DNA of 64,000 bases. Source: Orenia marismortui DSM 5156 (GTDB lineage: Bacteria; Bacillota; Halanaerobiia; Halobacteroidales; Halobacteroidaceae). Position 1 is the stretch's first letter. Every line of letters begins with the position of its first letter. Of the stretch, positions 63,062 through 64,000 are shown one piece after another. The position numbers and the translations under genes are program-made. The notes under the pieces were generated by a model. The model was given only the letters and a program-made list of their open reading frames with translations, did no database searches and was not told where the DNA came from. The stretch covers positions 586,316 through 650,315 of the forward strand of contig NZ_KB900617.1 in NCBI RefSeq assembly GCF_000379025.1. Reading direction: 5' to 3'.

Positions 63062-63458
63062 TATTATTGTTTAAATTATTAGCTGATTTCTTAGCTCTTT
63101 CTACTTCAATAGTTGCCTTACTTAAAAGTGCTGTTGTAGCTCCTAACAAAGCTAAAGGAGGAGAGAGAACAGCACCAACTACACCAACATTTACTGGAAT
63201 ATCTAATAATACTTTATCATCTTTCTTTACTTTAATTCTTGTTACATTACCTTCTTTAATTAATTCCTTAAATTTATTCAAAATCTGCTCGCCTCGAACT
63301 TGAAACTCTTCCTTTCTATACTTATTTTGCTCTTCCTTTTCTAATTTAACAATGGCTTCTAAAACATCACCATCTACTGCTCTTAATGCTTCTAATGCCT
63401 GTTCATAGCTTACCCCTGTTCTTTCTCTAATAACATCTACTTTCTCTAATTCTTCCAT
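63039..63458 (-). CDS. DUF4342 domain protein with N-terminal UBA/TS-N-like motif
   Basis: A 139-residue protein. Residues about 1-40 (VIRERTGVSYEQALEALRAVDGDVLEAIVKLE) form a UBA/TS-N-like three-helix motif. Residues about 50-125 match DUF4342, with VTRIKVKKDDKVLLDIPVN and a hydrophobic hairpin (VGVVGAVLSPPLALLGATTALL). The function is unknown. It lies 12 bp after recO and is probably co-transcribed with it. Confidence 0.85.
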   Translation of the reverse strand: MEELEKVDVIRERTGVSYEQALEALRAVDGDVLEAIVKLEKEEQNKYRKEEFQVRGEQILNKFKELIKEGNVTRIKVKKDDKVLLDIPVNVGVVGAVLSPPLALLGATTALLSKATIEVERAKKSANNLNNNIDNQDEF

Positions 63459-63470
63459 AAATATTCCTCC

Positions 63471-64000
63471 TTAGCTCATATCTTTTAAACTTTCTATAAA
63501 AGATATTGACTTTAGCTTTTTATGAATTAAATATTGGATGTAATAAGGCATAATATCAAATAATTCATCTCTTGCATACTGAGGTATTTTCATCTCTAAC
63601 AACTTCTTATAATCTAATCTTAATATTTGTTTCATATACTTAATAGTTCCCAAACTAATCTTTTTAGCCCATTTTGCTGAACAAGAACATACTGTTCCCC
63701 CAACTTCTCCATCAAATCTAATATTCTTTCCTAACTCTTTTCCACATTCTACACAACTATCTAAATAAGGTTCATAACCTAATAATTTAAGTAATTTCAA
63801 TTCAAAAACCCTTGTAATTAATTCAAGATCATCTAAGCGATCAACCAACCTTAAAGTTAATAATAATAAACTAAAGACTAGTTGATTATCTTCCTTATCA
63901 ATTGTTAATTCATCAATTAATTCTACTATGTAAGATGCATAAGCCATCTTATAAATATCTCCTCTTATTTTATTAAAAGGCTCTTTAATCTCACATTGAC
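63471..64000 (-). CDS. recO: DNA repair protein RecO, C-terminal part (cut by window edge)
   Basis: The frame stays open to the right edge of the window (residues QCEIKEPFNKIRGDIYK precede the first internal Met), so the N-terminal OB domain is outside. Present is the helical domain (MAYASYIVELIDELT) and the zinc site with CVECGKELG and VCSC, as in RecO proteins. RecO loads RecA onto SSB-coated gaps in the RecFOR pathway, the same pathway in which RecJ and RecQ act. Confidence 0.9.
   Translation of the reverse strand, partial: QCEIKEPFNKIRGDIYKMAYASYIVELIDELTIDKEDNQLVFSLLLLTLRLVDRLDDLELITRVFELKLLKLLGYEPYLDSCVECGKELGKNIRFDGEVGGTVCSCSAKWAKKISLGTIKYMKQILRLDYKKLLEMKIPQYARDELFDIMPYYIQYLIHKKLKSISFIESLKDMS

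Overview
The window is a chromosomal segment of a low-GC, strictly anaerobic, endospore-forming member of the Firmicutes lineage. Gene content and order (recJ-apt-relA-dtd-MBL-hemZ, hisS-aspS, yebC/ruvAB/queA/tgt/yajC, dnaG-rpoD, glyQS), Hcp with a small ferredoxin, HemZ, an iscR-nifS-nifU set and germination/sporulation proteins (two SleB-type hydrolases, SpoIID-like, BofC-like) fit the order Halanaerobiales, family Halobacteroidaceae (Orenia-like). That placement is inference. The partial 16S rRNA gene at the left edge would settle it. Most genes lie on the minus strand. Only one ABC transporter, a DUF1576 pair, one SleB-type gene and a 59-codon ORF lie on the plus strand.

Layout. 1-970: the 5' third of a 16S rRNA gene, transcribed leftward out of the window, with four tandem promoters, each with a 17-bp spacer. 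1-7 kb: a methyltransferase, the iscR-nifS-nifU iron-sulfur operon, a YczE-like membrane protein, YigZ and RarA. 7-9 kb: a HAD phosphatase, 5-formyl-THF cyclo-ligase and, just upstream of it, 6S RNA. 9-23 kb: aspS, hisS, a membrane-anchored PPIase-TPR protein, hemZ, MBL hydrolase, dtd, relA, apt and a 1223-residue RecJ-HIRAN-RecQ fusion. 23-29 kb: UbiB/DUF456/phasin-like operon, secDF and an HD-domain protein. 29-32 kb: a polar amino-acid ABC transporter. 32-41 kb (accessory): ferritin-like protein, ferredoxin-hcp operon behind a Crp/Fnr-type site, DUF1576 protein with a small partner, a divergent pair of SleB-type hydrolases, an unrecognised 500-residue protein and an archaeal-type 1-Cys peroxiredoxin. 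41-51 kb: lepB, yajC-tgt, queA, SpoIID-like, DUF2905, ruvBA, BofC-like, yebC and pheA. 51-64 kb: RNase P RNA, zinc-ribbon protein, NIF3, trmK, tRNA-Asn, rpoD, dnaG, yaiI, a flavin reductase, glyS-glyQ under a glycine T-box, DUF4342 and the 3' part of recO.

Of most interest are (i) the RecJ-HIRAN-RecQ single polypeptide; (ii) a dispersed family of intergenic inverted-repeat elements whose arms are built of degenerate 7-bp units (about 29.0, 34.7, 40.2, 43.6 and 52.6 kb, with a relic near 4.2 kb); (iii) 6S RNA next to 5-formyl-THF cyclo-ligase, the arrangement known from proteobacteria; (iv) a Crp/Fnr-like palindrome centred about -41.5 from the predicted start of the ferredoxin-hcp operon; and (v) the unrecognised 500-residue protein. 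No CRISPR array, transposase or prophage was seen.

All calls come from reading the sequence; no database search was run. Promoters are matches to the sigma-A consensus by eye, and start codons were moved from the longest ORF where a Shine-Dalgarno sequence favoured another codon.
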